NCBI RefSeq assembly: GCF_019966595.1
Contig: NZ_JAINFJ010000001.1
Span: forward strand, 1 to 64,000
Source: Oricola indica
Lineage (GTDB): Bacteria; Pseudomonadota; Alphaproteobacteria; Rhizobiales; Rhizobiaceae
Direction of reading: 5' to 3'
DNA length: 64,000 bases
The notes beneath the pieces are model-generated. The model was not told where the DNA came from. It searched no databases and saw only the letters and a list, made by a program, of their open reading frames with translations. Below are positions 47,014 through 59,343 of this stretch, one piece after another. Both the position numbers and the translations under genes were made by a program. Within the stretch, counting starts at the first letter, position 1; every line of letters begins with the position of its first letter.

Positions 47014-47811
47014 TCAGACGCCCGCCCCAGCTGCGGCTTTCTTATCGGTGGTTGCAATGCGCCGTGCCCGCTTTCCGCGAAAATAGGACTTCACCCAAGG
47101 GTCTTCGCTTTTCAGCATATCCTCGATGGTCCCGACGACAAGAACCTTCTTGCCGCCCAGCACTGCGATCCGGTCAGCGACCGTGAAAAGGCTGTCGAGA
47201 TCGTGCGTCACCATATAGACGGTCAGGCCGAGCGTGTCGCGCAGCTTTGCGATCAATTCGTCGAATTCGGCCGCCCCGACAGGATCGAGCCCCGACGTCG
47301 GCTCGTCCAGAAAAACGATATCCGGATCGAGCGCCAGCGCCCTCGCAAGCGCCGCGCGCTTGATCATCCCGCCCGACAGTTCGGAGGGATATTTGTCCGC
47401 GGCATTGCGCGCCAGTCCAACCAGTTCGATTTTCAACAATGCGAGTTCGTCCATCAGCGCCTTCGGCAATGAGAGATACTCGCGCATTGGCACCTGGATG
47501 TTTTCCTTGACCGTCAGCGACGAAAAAAGAGCCCCATGCTGGAAAAGCACGCCCATGCGCATATCCACCTGGATACGTTCTTCGTCTTTGATCTTGTCGA
47601 GATCACGGCCCAGGATGGTAATCCGGCCGTCCTGCTTGCGATTCAGGCCGAGAATCGTGCGCAGCAACACCGATTTGCCCGTTCCGGACGCGCCGACGAA
47701 TCCGAGGATTTCCCCACGATAGACATCGAGGTCGAGTTCGTGCAACACGACATGCCGCCCGAACTGGACGTGGATATCGCGCACCTCGATGATCGGGGTC
47801 TGGTCCACCAT
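47014..47811 (-). CDS. ABC transporter ATPase, MlaF-type
   Basis: A 265-residue ATPase. Walker A is GASGTGKS (about 37-44), the signature LSGGMIKRAALARAL (about 141) and Walker B IVFLDEPTSGLDP. The start codon shares one base with the stop of the permease gene, so they are coupled. It powers the lipid transporter made up of its neighbours. Confidence 0.94.
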   Translation of the reverse strand: MVDQTPIIEVRDIHVQFGRHVVLHELDLDVYRGEILGFVGASGTGKSVLLRTILGLNRKQDGRITILGRDLDKIKDEERIQVDMRMGVLFQHGALFSSLTVKENIQVPMREYLSLPKALMDELALLKIELVGLARNAADKYPSELSGGMIKRAALARALALDPDIVFLDEPTSGLDPVGAAEFDELIAKLRDTLGLTVYMVTHDLDSLFTVADRIAVLGGKKVLVVGTIEDMLKSEDPWVKSYFRGKRARRIATTDKKAAAGAGV

Positions 47812-48992
47812 CAGAAGTCGATCGCCGCGTAGAAGATTGCGAACGCCCCGTCGACGACGATGACAACGAAGATCGACTTCACCACCGACGCGGTCACCCT
47901 TTCGCCAAGCGATTCGGCGCTGCCCCCAACCTTCATCCCCTCCACGGAGGCGATGATTCCGATGATGAAGGCCATGAAGGGCGCCTTGATGAAACCGGCA
48001 AAGACCGTCGAAAGGTCAATGGCGTCGCGCACGCGGGTTATAAAAGCGTCGGGCGAGATCCCCGAATAGGCCTTGGCGACAAACATCGCGCCACCCAACG
48101 CCGCGATATCGGAGATGACCGTCAGCAACGGCAGCGCGATGCCGAGCGCCACGAGCCGCGGGAAGACCAGCACGCCCACCGGATTGAGCCCGATGACCGT
48201 CAGGGCATCGATTTCCTCGCGCATCTTCATCGAGCCGATCTCGGCCGTGATCGCGCTGCCCGATCGGCCGGCGATCATGATGGCGGTCAAGAGAACGCCG
48301 ATCTCGCGAAGGACGAGAATACCGACGAGATCGACGACGAAGATCTCGGCGCCGAAATAGCGAAGCTGAAACGCGCCCTGCTGCGCGATGATGGCGCCAA
48401 TGATGGTCGACATCAGCGCGATGATCGGAATGGCGCGCACGCCGGTCCTGTCAAGCTGATTGACGACAGCGGCGATCGAAAGGCCGCTGCCGTGACCGAG
48501 TTTCATTTGCGATCCGCGAACCGCCGCGCCAACCATGTGCAGCGCCATCAGCATGTCGTCGCGAAACCGGAACACGCCCTGCCCGGTTCCGACCAGCAGC
48601 CGCGTTATCCATGAGTCGCGGCTCTCGCCCTCATCCGGTTCGGAGAGGTCTTCCATCGCCGTGCGAACGGCTTCCAGCAACACTTCGTGCGACGCACGAA
48701 CACCCTCGAGCGAGGCAGACCCGCCTTTTTCCCGAATCGCCAGCGCCAGCCGGTAGATCAGCCATGCACCGGCGGTATCCAGATAGGTGATGCCGGACAA
48801 ATCGAGGGCAACATCACCGGATGACCGGTTTTCGTGACGGCGCATATCCGCATCGACGAACGACACCGTATGGGTCGCCCACTGCCCTGCGAGGACAAGA
48901 CGCGTTTGGCCATTTTCCGACCGCGCTTCGACGGTCGCAACCTGCGGCGACGCACCGCCTTCGCCAATTTCCCTGTGTAACGTATCCGCCAT
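47811..48992 (-). CDS. MlaE-family permease with N-terminal STAS domain
   Basis: A 393-residue protein. Residues of about 20-125 form a STAS-like domain (VALDLSGITYLDTAGAWLIYR). After it comes the MlaE permease with five or six membrane helices and the conserved EIGVLLTAIMIAGRSGSAITAEIG loop. In E. coli the STAS part is a separate protein, MlaB; here the two are fused, as in several alphaproteobacteria. The start MADTLHREIGEG was chosen; a long upstream frame overlaps the epimerase gene on the other strand. Confidence 0.92.
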   Translation of the reverse strand: MADTLHREIGEGGASPQVATVEARSENGQTRLVLAGQWATHTVSFVDADMRRHENRSSGDVALDLSGITYLDTAGAWLIYRLALAIREKGGSASLEGVRASHEVLLEAVRTAMEDLSEPDEGESRDSWITRLLVGTGQGVFRFRDDMLMALHMVGAAVRGSQMKLGHGSGLSIAAVVNQLDRTGVRAIPIIALMSTIIGAIIAQQGAFQLRYFGAEIFVVDLVGILVLREIGVLLTAIMIAGRSGSAITAEIGSMKMREEIDALTVIGLNPVGVLVFPRLVALGIALPLLTVISDIAALGGAMFVAKAYSGISPDAFITRVRDAIDLSTVFAGFIKAPFMAFIIGIIASVEGMKVGGSAESLGERVTASVVKSIFVVIVVDGAFAIFYAAIDF

Positions 48993-49082
48993 CACGCTAT
49001 TAATATCCTTGCCGTCGCACCGAGTCTGCGGCGTACGGGCCACATCAACGGAATAATAACGGCGCTGCCGGCAAACGGGTGT

Positions 49083-50078
49083 ATGATGCAAAACAGCAAA
49101 TGCAGCGTCGATGCATGGACGGAACGATACCCGATCGACGGGCAGTTCCGCATTTCGAGGAATAGCAAGACCGAGGCGGAAGTGGTCGTTTGCCGCATAT
49201 CGTCCGACGAGAGGTCGGGCTATGGCGAGTGCGTTCCATATCCGCGCTACGGTGAGACGACGGAATCGGTTCTCGACGCGATCAACAATGCGGCGAAGCA
49301 ACTCGGCGGCGATATCGGCCATGATCGCCTGCAGGAAGCGCTGCCGCCCGGCGCGGCGCGCAATGCGCTCGACTGCGCACTCTGGGACCTCCAGGCCAAG
49401 ATCAGCGGACGCCATGTCCATTCGCTTGTCTGCCGGCTGCCGCCCCGCCCGGTGGAAACCGCTTTCACCGTGTCGCTCGACACGCCGGACGCGATGGCCA
49501 ATGTCGCGCGAGGCGTCTCCTCCCGCCCGCTGCTGAAGATCAAGCTCGGCGGAAAGGACGACATCGCGATCATGCATGCGGTCGCCGCCGCCGCGCCACG
49601 CAGCCGCATCATCGCCGACGCCAACGAGGCATGGCCCCCCGACACGCTGCCCGAACTGATGCGCGAGGCCGCGCGCGTCCGCATCGCGCTGATCGAGCAA
49701 CCGCTTCCTGCCGGCAAAGACGAGTTGCTCGCCGAAATTCCGCATCCGATCCCGATCTGCGCGGATGAAAGCGCGCACATCGTCGATGACCTCGAAGCGT
49801 TGAGAGACCGCTACGACACGGTCAACATCAAGCTCGACAAGACGGGCGGCCTGACGGAGGCGGTGCGTATGCGCGAGCGGGCCCGCGAACTGGGCTTCGG
49901 CGTGATGGTCGGCTGCATGGTCGGCACATCGCTGTCGATGGCGCCGGCCGTGCTGCTGGCGCAGGACGCGGATTATATCGACCTCGACGGCCCGCTTCTC
50001 CTCGCCCGTGACCGCATGCCCGCGCTTTCCTATTCGGGAAACATGGTCTCGCCGCCGCGTGCCGAACTGTGGGGTTGA
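49083..50078 (+). CDS. Enolase-superfamily dipeptide epimerase / N-acetyl-D-Glu racemase (DgcA-like)
   Basis: A 331-residue enzyme of the mandelate racemase/muconate lactonising group. The bases are Lys152/Lys154 in LLKIKLGG and Lys253 (with Lys250) in VNIKLDKTGG; metal ligands are Asp179 (ADANEAW), Glu205 (IEQP) and Asp228 (CADES). This set fits L-Ala-D/L-Glu epimerase, which recycles murein peptides. Rhizobial relatives are also called DgcA, which racemises N-acetyl-D-glutamate with DgcN. No dgcN is visible nearby, so either reading stands. It is divergent from the Mla operon. Confidence 0.88.
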   Translation: MMQNSKCSVDAWTERYPIDGQFRISRNSKTEAEVVVCRISSDERSGYGECVPYPRYGETTESVLDAINNAAKQLGGDIGHDRLQEALPPGAARNALDCALWDLQAKISGRHVHSLVCRLPPRPVETAFTVSLDTPDAMANVARGVSSRPLLKIKLGGKDDIAIMHAVAAAAPRSRIIADANEAWPPDTLPELMREAARVRIALIEQPLPAGKDELLAEIPHPIPICADESAHIVDDLEALRDRYDTVNIKLDKTGGLTEAVRMRERARELGFGVMVGCMVGTSLSMAPAVLLAQDADYIDLDGPLLLARDRMPALSYSGNMVSPPRAELWG

Positions 50079-50161
50079 AAATCCAATGAATTCGGACCCG
50101 GATTGACCTTTCGGCAGCTTCTCGCGCGCCCTATAAGAAACCGAGAACGGGAGATAGCTAC

Positions 50162-50938
50162 ATGGACATGGGACTCAAGGGCCGCAAGGCGATCGTTTGC
50201 GCGTCGAGCCGGGGGCTCGGCAAGGGATGCGCCGCCGCGTTGGCGGATGAAGGCGTCGATCTTGTGATCAACGGCCGCAACCCCGACGCGACCAACGCCA
50301 CGGCAGACGAATTGCGCGCGCGCGGTGTCGAGGTCGCGGTCGTGCTCGGCGACGTGTCGGACCCCGCGACGCAGGACGCGTTGCTCGCCGCATGCCCGGA
50401 ACCGGATATCCTGGTCAACAACAACGCCGGGCCGAAACTGCGCGATTTCAGGGAACTCGACCGCGAGGCGATCCTCGCCGGCGTGACGCAGAACATGGTC
50501 ACCCCGATAGAGCTTATCCAGAAGGTTCTCGACGGCATGGCCGAACGCAAGTTCGGACGCATCGTCAACATCACGTCGATGTCCGTCTACTCGCCGATCG
50601 CCGGCCTCGACCTGTCCTCGGGAGCGCGTGCCGGGCTCACTTCGTTCCTCGCCAGCATCTCCCGCTCGGCAATCGACCGGAACGTCACCATCAACGCGAT
50701 CCTTCCCGGCAAGTTCGACACCGACCGCATTCGCGCCGGGCTTGAATTCGGCGCCAAGAAGTCAGGAAGCAGCATCGAAGCGGAGCGCGAACGGCAGGAA
50801 CACGCGATCCCCGCGGGACGCTTCGGCACACCGGAGGAATTCGGACGCACCTGCGCGTTTCTCTGCTCGGCCCACGCCGGATATATCACCGGCCAGAATA
50901 TCAAGCTCGACGGCGGCCTGTTCGCCAGCGCATTCTAG
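50162..50938 (+). CDS. Short-chain dehydrogenase/reductase with altered catalytic residues
   Basis: A 258-residue SDR. The cofactor loop CASSRGLGKG (about 13-22) and NNNAG (about 86-90) are intact. Ser of the triad is present in NITSMS. The YxxxK catalytic pair is replaced: at its place lies SSGARAG, so Tyr is Ser and Lys is Arg. The C-terminal GQNIKLDGGL is normal. It may use another proton donor or may have a non-catalytic role. It follows the epimerase on the same strand. Confidence 0.85.
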   Translation: MDMGLKGRKAIVCASSRGLGKGCAAALADEGVDLVINGRNPDATNATADELRARGVEVAVVLGDVSDPATQDALLAACPEPDILVNNNAGPKLRDFRELDREAILAGVTQNMVTPIELIQKVLDGMAERKFGRIVNITSMSVYSPIAGLDLSSGARAGLTSFLASISRSAIDRNVTINAILPGKFDTDRIRAGLEFGAKKSGSSIEAERERQEHAIPAGRFGTPEEFGRTCAFLCSAHAGYITGQNIKLDGGLFASAF

Positions 50939-50955
50939 GCGCGGTCGATATAGGA

Positions 50956-53328
<2,373 letters not shown>

Positions 53329-53433
53329 GCCTGCCACGATGGAGTATCGCAAATTCTGGCGGGCTTAACCGGCTGCGCCACATTTGACGTGTAAGCTGGC
53401 CGTCGAAGGGACTCCTTTGGGGAGTGGACGCGG

Positions 53434-54672
53434 GTGACGGAACAAATCAGATCGAGCCGGATTGCAGCCATCTCCGGGCGAGTTCGGCTGTTTGCCATGT
53501 GCCTCGCCGGTCTCGCGGCGATCGCGGCCACGCCGGTGTCGGCCGACGTCTGCGCGGATTTGCGCGCGCAATTGCGCGACGCATCCAGGCCCGGTCCGGG
53601 AACCTCGGCGCAAGCGCGACGCTATGCCGAAGCGGCGATCCGCCAATCGGCCGAAATCGACAAGACAATCGCAATCCAGCGCTCCAACGGATGCTTCCGC
53701 GATCCCGGAGCGGCCTGCCAGTCGCTCAATCGTACCATCCAGAAGATGCGAGCCAATCTCGACTCGCTGGAGAGGCAACGCGACCGGCTTTCCGGACGGA
53801 TCAACAGATCGCGGGTGCGCGCCATCGAGGCACGCATGGCCCGCTTCCGCTGCGACGAACCGCAACGCCTCGCCAGCCGAGAACCGCAAGAGCGCAGGGT
53901 GACCGTCATCCCGCCAAGCATGGACAGGAATGACCGCAGGACCAAGATCATCGTGCGTGAAGGCATCGGCCGCCAGCGCCTCTACGATCCGCAAGCTGCG
54001 CCGCAGGCCCTGCCGGAAGACCAGGCGGCGGTCGCACCCGACGACCCGAATGCCGTTACCCTGCCCTACATGCCCGGAACGTTCCGAACCCTGTGCGTGC
54101 GGACCTGCGACGGCTACTACTTCCCGGTATCGTTTTCGACCGGCTTCGATTTCCTCCAGCGCGACGCGCAGACCTGTCAGGCGATGTGCCCGGCGACGGA
54201 AGCGAAGCTGTTCTTCCACCGTGTGCCGGACCAGGAAAGCGAAGAGATGATCTCGCTGCAGGGGCGGCCTTACACCGCGCTGCCCAACGCGTTCCTCTAT
54301 CGCGAACAGCGCACCGACACCGCCGATCCCGCCTGCACCTGCGGCACGCCGCAAACGATCGCGCGCACGCCGGAAGAAGAACTTCCCGACTCCGGCGGAA
54401 CACGGCTCAGCGCAATCCCGACGCCGCTCGACAAGCCCGAGATGATGCCTGAGACAGATATCGAAACGGCGGACACAGCTGTCCCCGGACCTGAAGAAGA
54501 GCCTGACCTCGCGGCGGATGGTGAGCGAAAAGCCGTCGAGGAAGCGAGCGCCGATACTGTCGAGGACCCCGCAAACACGCGCAAACGCGTCAGGGTCGTC
54601 GGGCCAGAATTCCTTCCCGCCCCAGAAGCGGCAACAGATCCGCAATCTCAGGACCTGACGAGCGACCGGTAA
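53434..54672 (+). CDS. Secreted DUF2865 protein
   Basis: A 412-residue exported protein with a GTG start and signal peptide (core [18 protein letters not shown]). A helical section (about 40-150) is followed by the DUF2865 domain (about 210-305), with [27 protein letters not shown] and the cysteine cluster ACTCG. The acidic C-terminal tail (about 320-412) is low-complexity. The function of DUF2865 is unknown; the cysteine-rich domain recalls cell-wall or periplasmic proteins. Its last 83 bases overlap gltX on the other strand. Confidence 0.85.
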   Translation: MTEQIRSSRIAAISGRVRLFAMCLAGLAAIAATPVSADVCADLRAQLRDASRPGPGTSAQARRYAEAAIRQSAEIDKTIAIQRSNGCFRDPGAACQSLNRTIQKMRANLDSLERQRDRLSGRINRSRVRAIEARMARFRCDEPQRLASREPQERRVTVIPPSMDRNDRRTKIIVREGIGRQRLYDPQAAPQALPEDQAAVAPDDPNAVTLPYMPGTFRTLCVRTCDGYYFPVSFSTGFDFLQRDAQTCQAMCPATEAKLFFHRVPDQESEEMISLQGRPYTALPNAFLYREQRTDTADPACTCGTPQTIARTPEEELPDSGGTRLSAIPTPLDKPEMMPETDIETADTAVPGPEEEPDLAADGERKAVEEASADTVEDPANTRKRVRVVGPEFLPAPEAATDPQSQDLTSDR

Positions 54673-55969
54673 GGGCGATGCGCAGGGGCATGAAGAGCGC
54701 CCTGCCCTTGCGGCCGCTTTGCGCCTTCGCCGCCACCGTCCATGCCCCCCATGTCGAGGCGTCGATTTCGCCTTCCGGCAGCAGGTCGAATGCGGCGCGC
54801 GCATAGTCGAGATCGTCGCCTTCCAGCGCCGCCTGATCGTCAGGACCGACCGTCAGGATCCGCCACCATTCGGCAGCGTCCGGCACCTTCTCGATATTGG
54901 CGCGAACGACGGTCCAGAATGCCTCGGCGCGCGGATCGGCCGTATCGACACCGGCCGCAGCCAGCCGCTCGGATGCCGCCGAAAACGGCAATTCATGGAC
55001 AATCTGCCGATTGAGGACATCGAGTTCCGCCGGATCGAACTTCGCAGCCGACTTCGAGCAGCTTGCGAGATCGAAGGTCGAGGCCATCGTCTCCAGCGAA
55101 GGCGCGGCGGCCACTGCGGCCGATGTGCCGATCAGGACCGCGAGCGATGCGACCGACATGGGCTCGTAACCATCCTCCTGCAGGGCCTTGATCGAAAGGG
55201 CGCCGGAGCGCTTCGACAGGCCTTCGCCCGACGCCGTCGTCAGCAGATTGTGATGGCCGAAGGCCGGCGCTGTCGCGCCAAGCGCCTCGAAAAGCGCGAT
55301 TTGCGCGCCCGTATTGGTCACATGGTCGTCGCCGCGAATGACATGCGTCACACCGAGATCGATGTCATCGACGACGGAAGGCAGCGTGTAGAGATAGGTC
55401 CCGTCTTCACGGATCAGCACCGGGTCGGACATGGACGCGAGATCGACGGTCTGCCGACCGCGCACGACATCGTCCCAATGCACCTCCGTGCGGCGCGTCG
55501 AAAACGGATCGCCGTCGAAATTCGGCAGGAGGAAGCGCCAGTGCGGCTTGCGACCCTCCGCCTCGAAGGCGGATTTCTCGGCATCGGTCAGCTTGAGCGC
55601 TTCGCGGCCATAGACCGGCGGCAGCTTGCGCGACAGGCGGATCTTGCGCCGCCGTTCCAGCTCCTCTGAGGTCTCGTAGCAGGGATAGAGCAGACCGGCC
55701 TGCTTGAGGGTCTCCACGGCCGCGTCATGCGCCGTGCCGCGTTTCGACTGATAGGCGACGACATGCGGATGAACGCCCAGCCATTCGAGATCGGCCGCGA
55801 TCTGGTCGGCATATTCCTGCCTGGAGCGCGCCGTGTCGGTGTCGTCGAAGCGCAGGATGAAGCGCCCTTCGTGTTGCAACGCGTACAGCCAGTTGAACAG
55901 CGCGGTGCGGACATTGCCGATATGGATATTGCCGGTGGGCGACGGCGCGAAACGAACGGTAACAGGCAT
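54590..55969 (-). CDS. gltX: Glutamate-tRNA ligase
   Basis: A 459-residue class I synthetase that loads glutamate on tRNA-Glu. The HIGH box is HIGN in [12 protein letters not shown] (about 9-20) and the KMSKS box is LSKRS near residue 240. The RFDDTD motif is present. Alphaproteobacteria often have two GltX paralogues, one of which also charges tRNA-Gln for the amidotransferase route; this copy is a GltX of normal length. Its 3' end overlaps the DUF2865 gene. Confidence 0.95.
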   Translation of the reverse strand: MPVTVRFAPSPTGNIHIGNVRTALFNWLYALQHEGRFILRFDDTDTARSRQEYADQIAADLEWLGVHPHVVAYQSKRGTAHDAAVETLKQAGLLYPCYETSEELERRRKIRLSRKLPPVYGREALKLTDAEKSAFEAEGRKPHWRFLLPNFDGDPFSTRRTEVHWDDVVRGRQTVDLASMSDPVLIREDGTYLYTLPSVVDDIDLGVTHVIRGDDHVTNTGAQIALFEALGATAPAFGHHNLLTTASGEGLSKRSGALSIKALQEDGYEPMSVASLAVLIGTSAAVAAAPSLETMASTFDLASCSKSAAKFDPAELDVLNRQIVHELPFSAASERLAAAGVDTADPRAEAFWTVVRANIEKVPDAAEWWRILTVGPDDQAALEGDDLDYARAAFDLLPEGEIDASTWGAWTVAAKAQSGRKGRALFMPLRIALTGRSSGPEIADLLPLLGREGILARRP

Positions 55970-56022
55970 GCGGCGGGGCTTTCGGGTCTGGGTTCGAGGC
56001 AGCGGTTAACCTTCGGCGCGCC

Positions 56023-57246
56023 TCATTGCAAGTTGTCCGCGCTGCGGATGCGAAGCTGGCGCGATACGGTGAACAGCACCACGCTCGCCGCGAGGCAATA
56101 GACACCCATCGCGAAGATCTGCGCCGGATAGGGAACGCCGAAGTCGATGAGCGCGCCGGTCAGCCCCGGTCCGACCGCCGTGGCGAACACCATGAAGGCG
56201 ACGATCAGCGATCGGATGGAGCCGAGATGCTTCGTCCCGTAGACCTCGGGCCAGAGTGCGCCGATGAGCGTGGTCGAAAACCCGTAGGAGATGCCGAGCA
56301 GCGCCATGAAGACGAATGGCGCCCAGGCAGCCGGCGTAACCGCCAGCACGAGACACGCCGCACTGAGCGGCAACAGGAAGCTCGGCAGCAGGGAGACGGC
56401 CGAGAAACGGTCGATCAGCGCGCCGCAAACCAGCGCGAAGATGATCGTCATCAACGACATGAAGGCAAAGGACGCGGCGAATGTGTCGAGCGACCAGCCG
56501 CGCAATTCCACCAGATAGACCTGGTGAAAGAAGATTGTCGTGCCGATGAACGGCGGCGCCAGGATACCGATCAGCATGAGCCAGAACGCGCGGTCGCGGA
56601 TCACTTCGCCACGCGTCCAGTCGCGTGCGGCAGTGACTTTCGGCTCAGGGTCGGACGAGCGCGGTTCGCGTTCCTGCCGGTAGAGCAAGGCGATCAGCGG
56701 CATGGCGACGACGACGAGCAAGCCGGCTCCCGCGACCCAGCTCATGCGCCAGCCGATCGCTCCGGCGACGATCACGAAAATGAAGGGGAATACCGCCTCG
56801 CCGGCATTCTGGCCCAGTGCGACGATCGAGATGGCGCGGCCGCGATTGGCGGAAAACCAGCGCCCGGTGGCCGTCATGGCGTTTTGCGTCATCATGCCCT
56901 GTCCGAACAGGCGCAGGAAATAGATCACGCAAACCAGCACGACGAGGTGTTGCGACAGCGCCATCGCCACGGACCCTATCGCCAGCATGGGCACGATGAT
57001 CAGGGTTACCTGCATCGGCGAGAAACGGTCGACCATCCGCCCGACCCAGGTCAGCGAGAACGCGCTGGCCAGCGTCGCGAGCATGTAGATCATGCCGAAT
57101 TCGCCATGCGACAGGTCGTATTCGGACCGGATTTCGCCGGCCGACAGCGAGATGAAATAGGTCTGCCCGAAGGCCGAGAAAAGCGTCAGCAGAAATCCGC
57201 CCGCGAGCCAGCGGGCGTTGCCGATCAGGAAGTTCAGAAACTGCAT
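56023..57246 (-). CDS. MFS transporter (paralogue 1)
   Basis: A 407-residue protein with twelve predicted membrane helices. The first loop contains the MFS motif around GRMVDRFSP, and there is an inter-half cytoplasmic loop at about 190-215. It opens [21 protein letters not shown] paralogue about 1 kb to the right has a closely related N-terminus ([15 protein letters not shown]) and the same length. Substrate unknown. gltX follows 53 bases downstream on the same strand. Confidence 0.85.
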   Translation of the reverse strand: MQFLNFLIGNARWLAGGFLLTLFSAFGQTYFISLSAGEIRSEYDLSHGEFGMIYMLATLASAFSLTWVGRMVDRFSPMQVTLIIVPMLAIGSVAMALSQHLVVLVCVIYFLRLFGQGMMTQNAMTATGRWFSANRGRAISIVALGQNAGEAVFPFIFVIVAGAIGWRMSWVAGAGLLVVVAMPLIALLYRQEREPRSSDPEPKVTAARDWTRGEVIRDRAFWLMLIGILAPPFIGTTIFFHQVYLVELRGWSLDTFAASFAFMSLMTIIFALVCGALIDRFSAVSLLPSFLLPLSAACLVLAVTPAAWAPFVFMALLGISYGFSTTLIGALWPEVYGTKHLGSIRSLIVAFMVFATAVGPGLTGALIDFGVPYPAQIFAMGVYCLAASVVLFTVSRQLRIRSADNLQ

Positions 57247-57312
57247 TGTCCAACCTGGAAATCGAAAAGCCGGAATTGGACGTCGCCGTCATTGTACGCC
57301 CGGCAACCCCGC

Positions 57313-57329
57313 CTTAGAATGAGTCTAAA
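57313..57329 (+). promoter_or_regulatory. ICE-like Irr box upstream of the VIT1/CCC1 gene
   Basis: CTTAGAA-TGA-GTCTAAA matches the rhizobial iron control element TTTAGAA-N3-TTCTAAA at 12 of 14 positions. It lies 20 bases before the likely ATG. Irr binds such elements under low iron and represses iron-storage or export genes, so this gene may be turned on when iron is plentiful. Confidence 0.5.
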
Positions 57330-57348
57330 ATGTTTAAATGCGGCCCTT

Positions 57349-58074
57349 ATGCTTGAACACAAACACACCGCGGAGGCAATCCGCGCGCGCCTCGCCGACG
57401 GCACGAGACCCAATTATCTGCGCGATTTCATCTATGGCGGCATCGACGGCGCAGTGACGACCTTCGCAATCGTCGCCGGCGTGGTCGGCGCGTCCCTGTC
57501 TGCCAACGTAGTCATCATCCTCGGTCTCGCCAATCTCCTGGCCGACGGATTGTCGATGGCGGCCAGCAATTATTCCGGAACGAAGACCGAGATCGACGAC
57601 CGCAATCGGCTTCGCGCGATGGAAATTCGGCATATCGCCGAGGATCCGGACGGAGAGCGCGAGGAAATTCGCCAGATCCTCGCGTTGAAAGGACTGGAAG
57701 GCGAAACACTGGAACACGCTGTCGAGGCCATCACATCCGATCGCGAGCGCTGGATCGCGATGATGCTGGCCGATGAACACGGACAGAGTGGCGCGCTGCG
57801 CGATCCGATGAAATCGGCTGTCTCGACATTCCTGGCCTTCCTCGCCTGCGGCGCGGTGCCCCTTCTGCCCTATCTCCTGCTGCCGACAGACCAGGCCATG
57901 CCGGTTGCGCTGACGATGACCTCGATCGTGTTCTTCGCCATCGGATCGATCAAGAGCCGCTGGTCCGTAACGCGCTGGTGGACATCCGGACTGGAGACCC
58001 TGATCATTGGGCTTGGCGCAGCCACCGCCGCCTTTCTGATCGGTTACATGCTGCGCGACCTTGCTATCGCCTGA
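57349..58074 (+). CDS. VIT1/CCC1 family iron/manganese transporter
   Basis: A 241-residue membrane protein with five predicted helices. The first is [20 protein letters not shown], and it has the family segments [17 protein letters not shown] and, after the hydrophilic cytoplasmic domain rich in Glu (about 75-135), [25 protein letters not shown]1/CCC1 proteins move Fe2+ or Mn2+ out of the cytoplasm. It lacks the ferritin-like domain of MbfA. An ATG ten codons upstream would lie inside the ICE-like box and was not used. It sits between two MFS paralogues transcribed the other way. Confidence 0.88.
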   Translation: MLEHKHTAEAIRARLADGTRPNYLRDFIYGGIDGAVTTFAIVAGVVGASLSANVVIILGLANLLADGLSMAASNYSGTKTEIDDRNRLRAMEIRHIAEDPDGEREEIRQILALKGLEGETLEHAVEAITSDRERWIAMMLADEHGQSGALRDPMKSAVSTFLAFLACGAVPLLPYLLLPTDQAMPVALTMTSIVFFAIGSIKSRWSVTRWWTSGLETLIIGLGAATAAFLIGYMLRDLAIA

Positions 58075-58094
58075 CGCCGTTTTCCGGTGCCTGA

Positions 58095-59339
58095 TCAGGA
58101 TGTTGAGGCAGAAACCGGAATCGGAATGCGAGCCGCGACACGCGCCTTCACCACACGCGCCAGGAACAGCATCGCGACCGCGGCGGCGATGGCGTACCAC
58201 CCCATCGCGGCGACCATGCCCGGAAAGCCGATACCGCGATCGATCAGCCAGCCGCTGAGACCCGGCCCCAGCGCGGTGGAAAACACCATGATCGAGGTAA
58301 CGACCGATTTGATCGCGCCCAAGTGGCGCGTGCCATAGAGTTCCGGCCAGATCGCGCCAAAGGCCGAGGCATAGAAGCCGAATGCCGTCCCCATGCCCGC
58401 CATGAAGATCAGGATCGCCCAGGACGGCGCCGCATATCCGACCGTCAGGTTTGCGATCGCAACGAAAACCAGCATTGCAGGCAGCAAGACCACCGATCCG
58501 AACCGGTCGATCACATAACCCGCCACCAGGGTCGCGGCGATGGCGAAGACGGAGAGCACGGGCGTCGATCCGGCGAATTGACCAAGTGCCCATCCGCGCA
58601 GCTCGGTCAGATAGACCTGATGGAAGAACACCGTGGTGCCGATCACCGGCGGCGCGAGCAGGCCCAGCATCAGCGCCCAGAAGAGCGGATCGCGCATCGC
58701 CTGTCCGCGTGTCCATTGTGCGCCGTGGTCGTCGCCGCGCAGTTCGGCCGCATGCGGCTCGCGCGGCACACGCATGAGCAGATAGATCGCCGGAAGCACC
58801 AGCACGACAAAGAACGCCGCATTGACCAGCCAACCACCACGCCAGCCGATGAGCGCGGCGATGGCGACGAAGCTGACCGGCATGACGCTCTCGCCCAGTT
58901 GATGGCCGAGCGCCGCCGTCGAGACCGCTTTCCCCCGGGTTGCCGAAAACCAGCGCCCCATGGCGGTCATCGCGGAATGCGCCATCAGCCCCTGCCCGAA
59001 CATGCGAAGCCCCGTCAGCGCCAGGAAAAGGACGGCCAGATTGCGCGCGAATGCAAGCGCGACCATCGAGAGGGCAAGGCCGACGATCACCAGTCCGGCG
59101 TAACGCTCGATCCGCATCGTATCGACGAAGCGCCCGGCAAACGGGATCATCGCAGCGCTGGACAGCGTCGCCCACATGTAGAGCCAGCCGAAATCGCCGT
59201 GGGAAAGGCCCAGCTCCGTGCGGATACCGCCGCTCGACAGCGCGATATAGAAGGTCTGGCCGTAGCTCGAAAACAAGGTCAGCAGAAATCCGCCGGCAAG
59301 CCAGCGGGCATTGTCACGGAGGAAAACAGGAAGTCTCAT
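58095..59339 (-). CDS. MFS transporter (paralogue 2)
   Basis: A 414-residue twelve-helix MFS protein opening [20 protein letters not shown], which lines up with paralogue 1. The chosen ATG stands 4 bases after the glycosyltransferase stop; an ATG seven codons earlier would overlap that gene. Substrate unknown. It is the last gene in a nadE-glycosyltransferase-MFS run and might export the glycosylated product. Confidence 0.85.
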   Translation of the reverse strand: MRLPVFLRDNARWLAGGFLLTLFSSYGQTFYIALSSGGIRTELGLSHGDFGWLYMWATLSSAAMIPFAGRFVDTMRIERYAGLVIVGLALSMVALAFARNLAVLFLALTGLRMFGQGLMAHSAMTAMGRWFSATRGKAVSTAALGHQLGESVMPVSFVAIAALIGWRGGWLVNAAFFVVLVLPAIYLLMRVPREPHAAELRGDDHGAQWTRGQAMRDPLFWALMLGLLAPPVIGTTVFFHQVYLTELRGWALGQFAGSTPVLSVFAIAATLVAGYVIDRFGSVVLLPAMLVFVAIANLTVGYAAPSWAILIFMAGMGTAFGFYASAFGAIWPELYGTRHLGAIKSVVTSIMVFSTALGPGLSGWLIDRGIGFPGMVAAMGWYAIAAAVAMLFLARVVKARVAARIPIPVSASTS

Positions 59340-59343
59340 CGGC

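Noticed and set aside
56026-57348. Long extension upstream of the VIT1/CCC1 gene
   Set aside because: Antisense to an MFS gene, charged low-complexity sequence, no ferritin-like domain; the ATG at 57349 fits the family.
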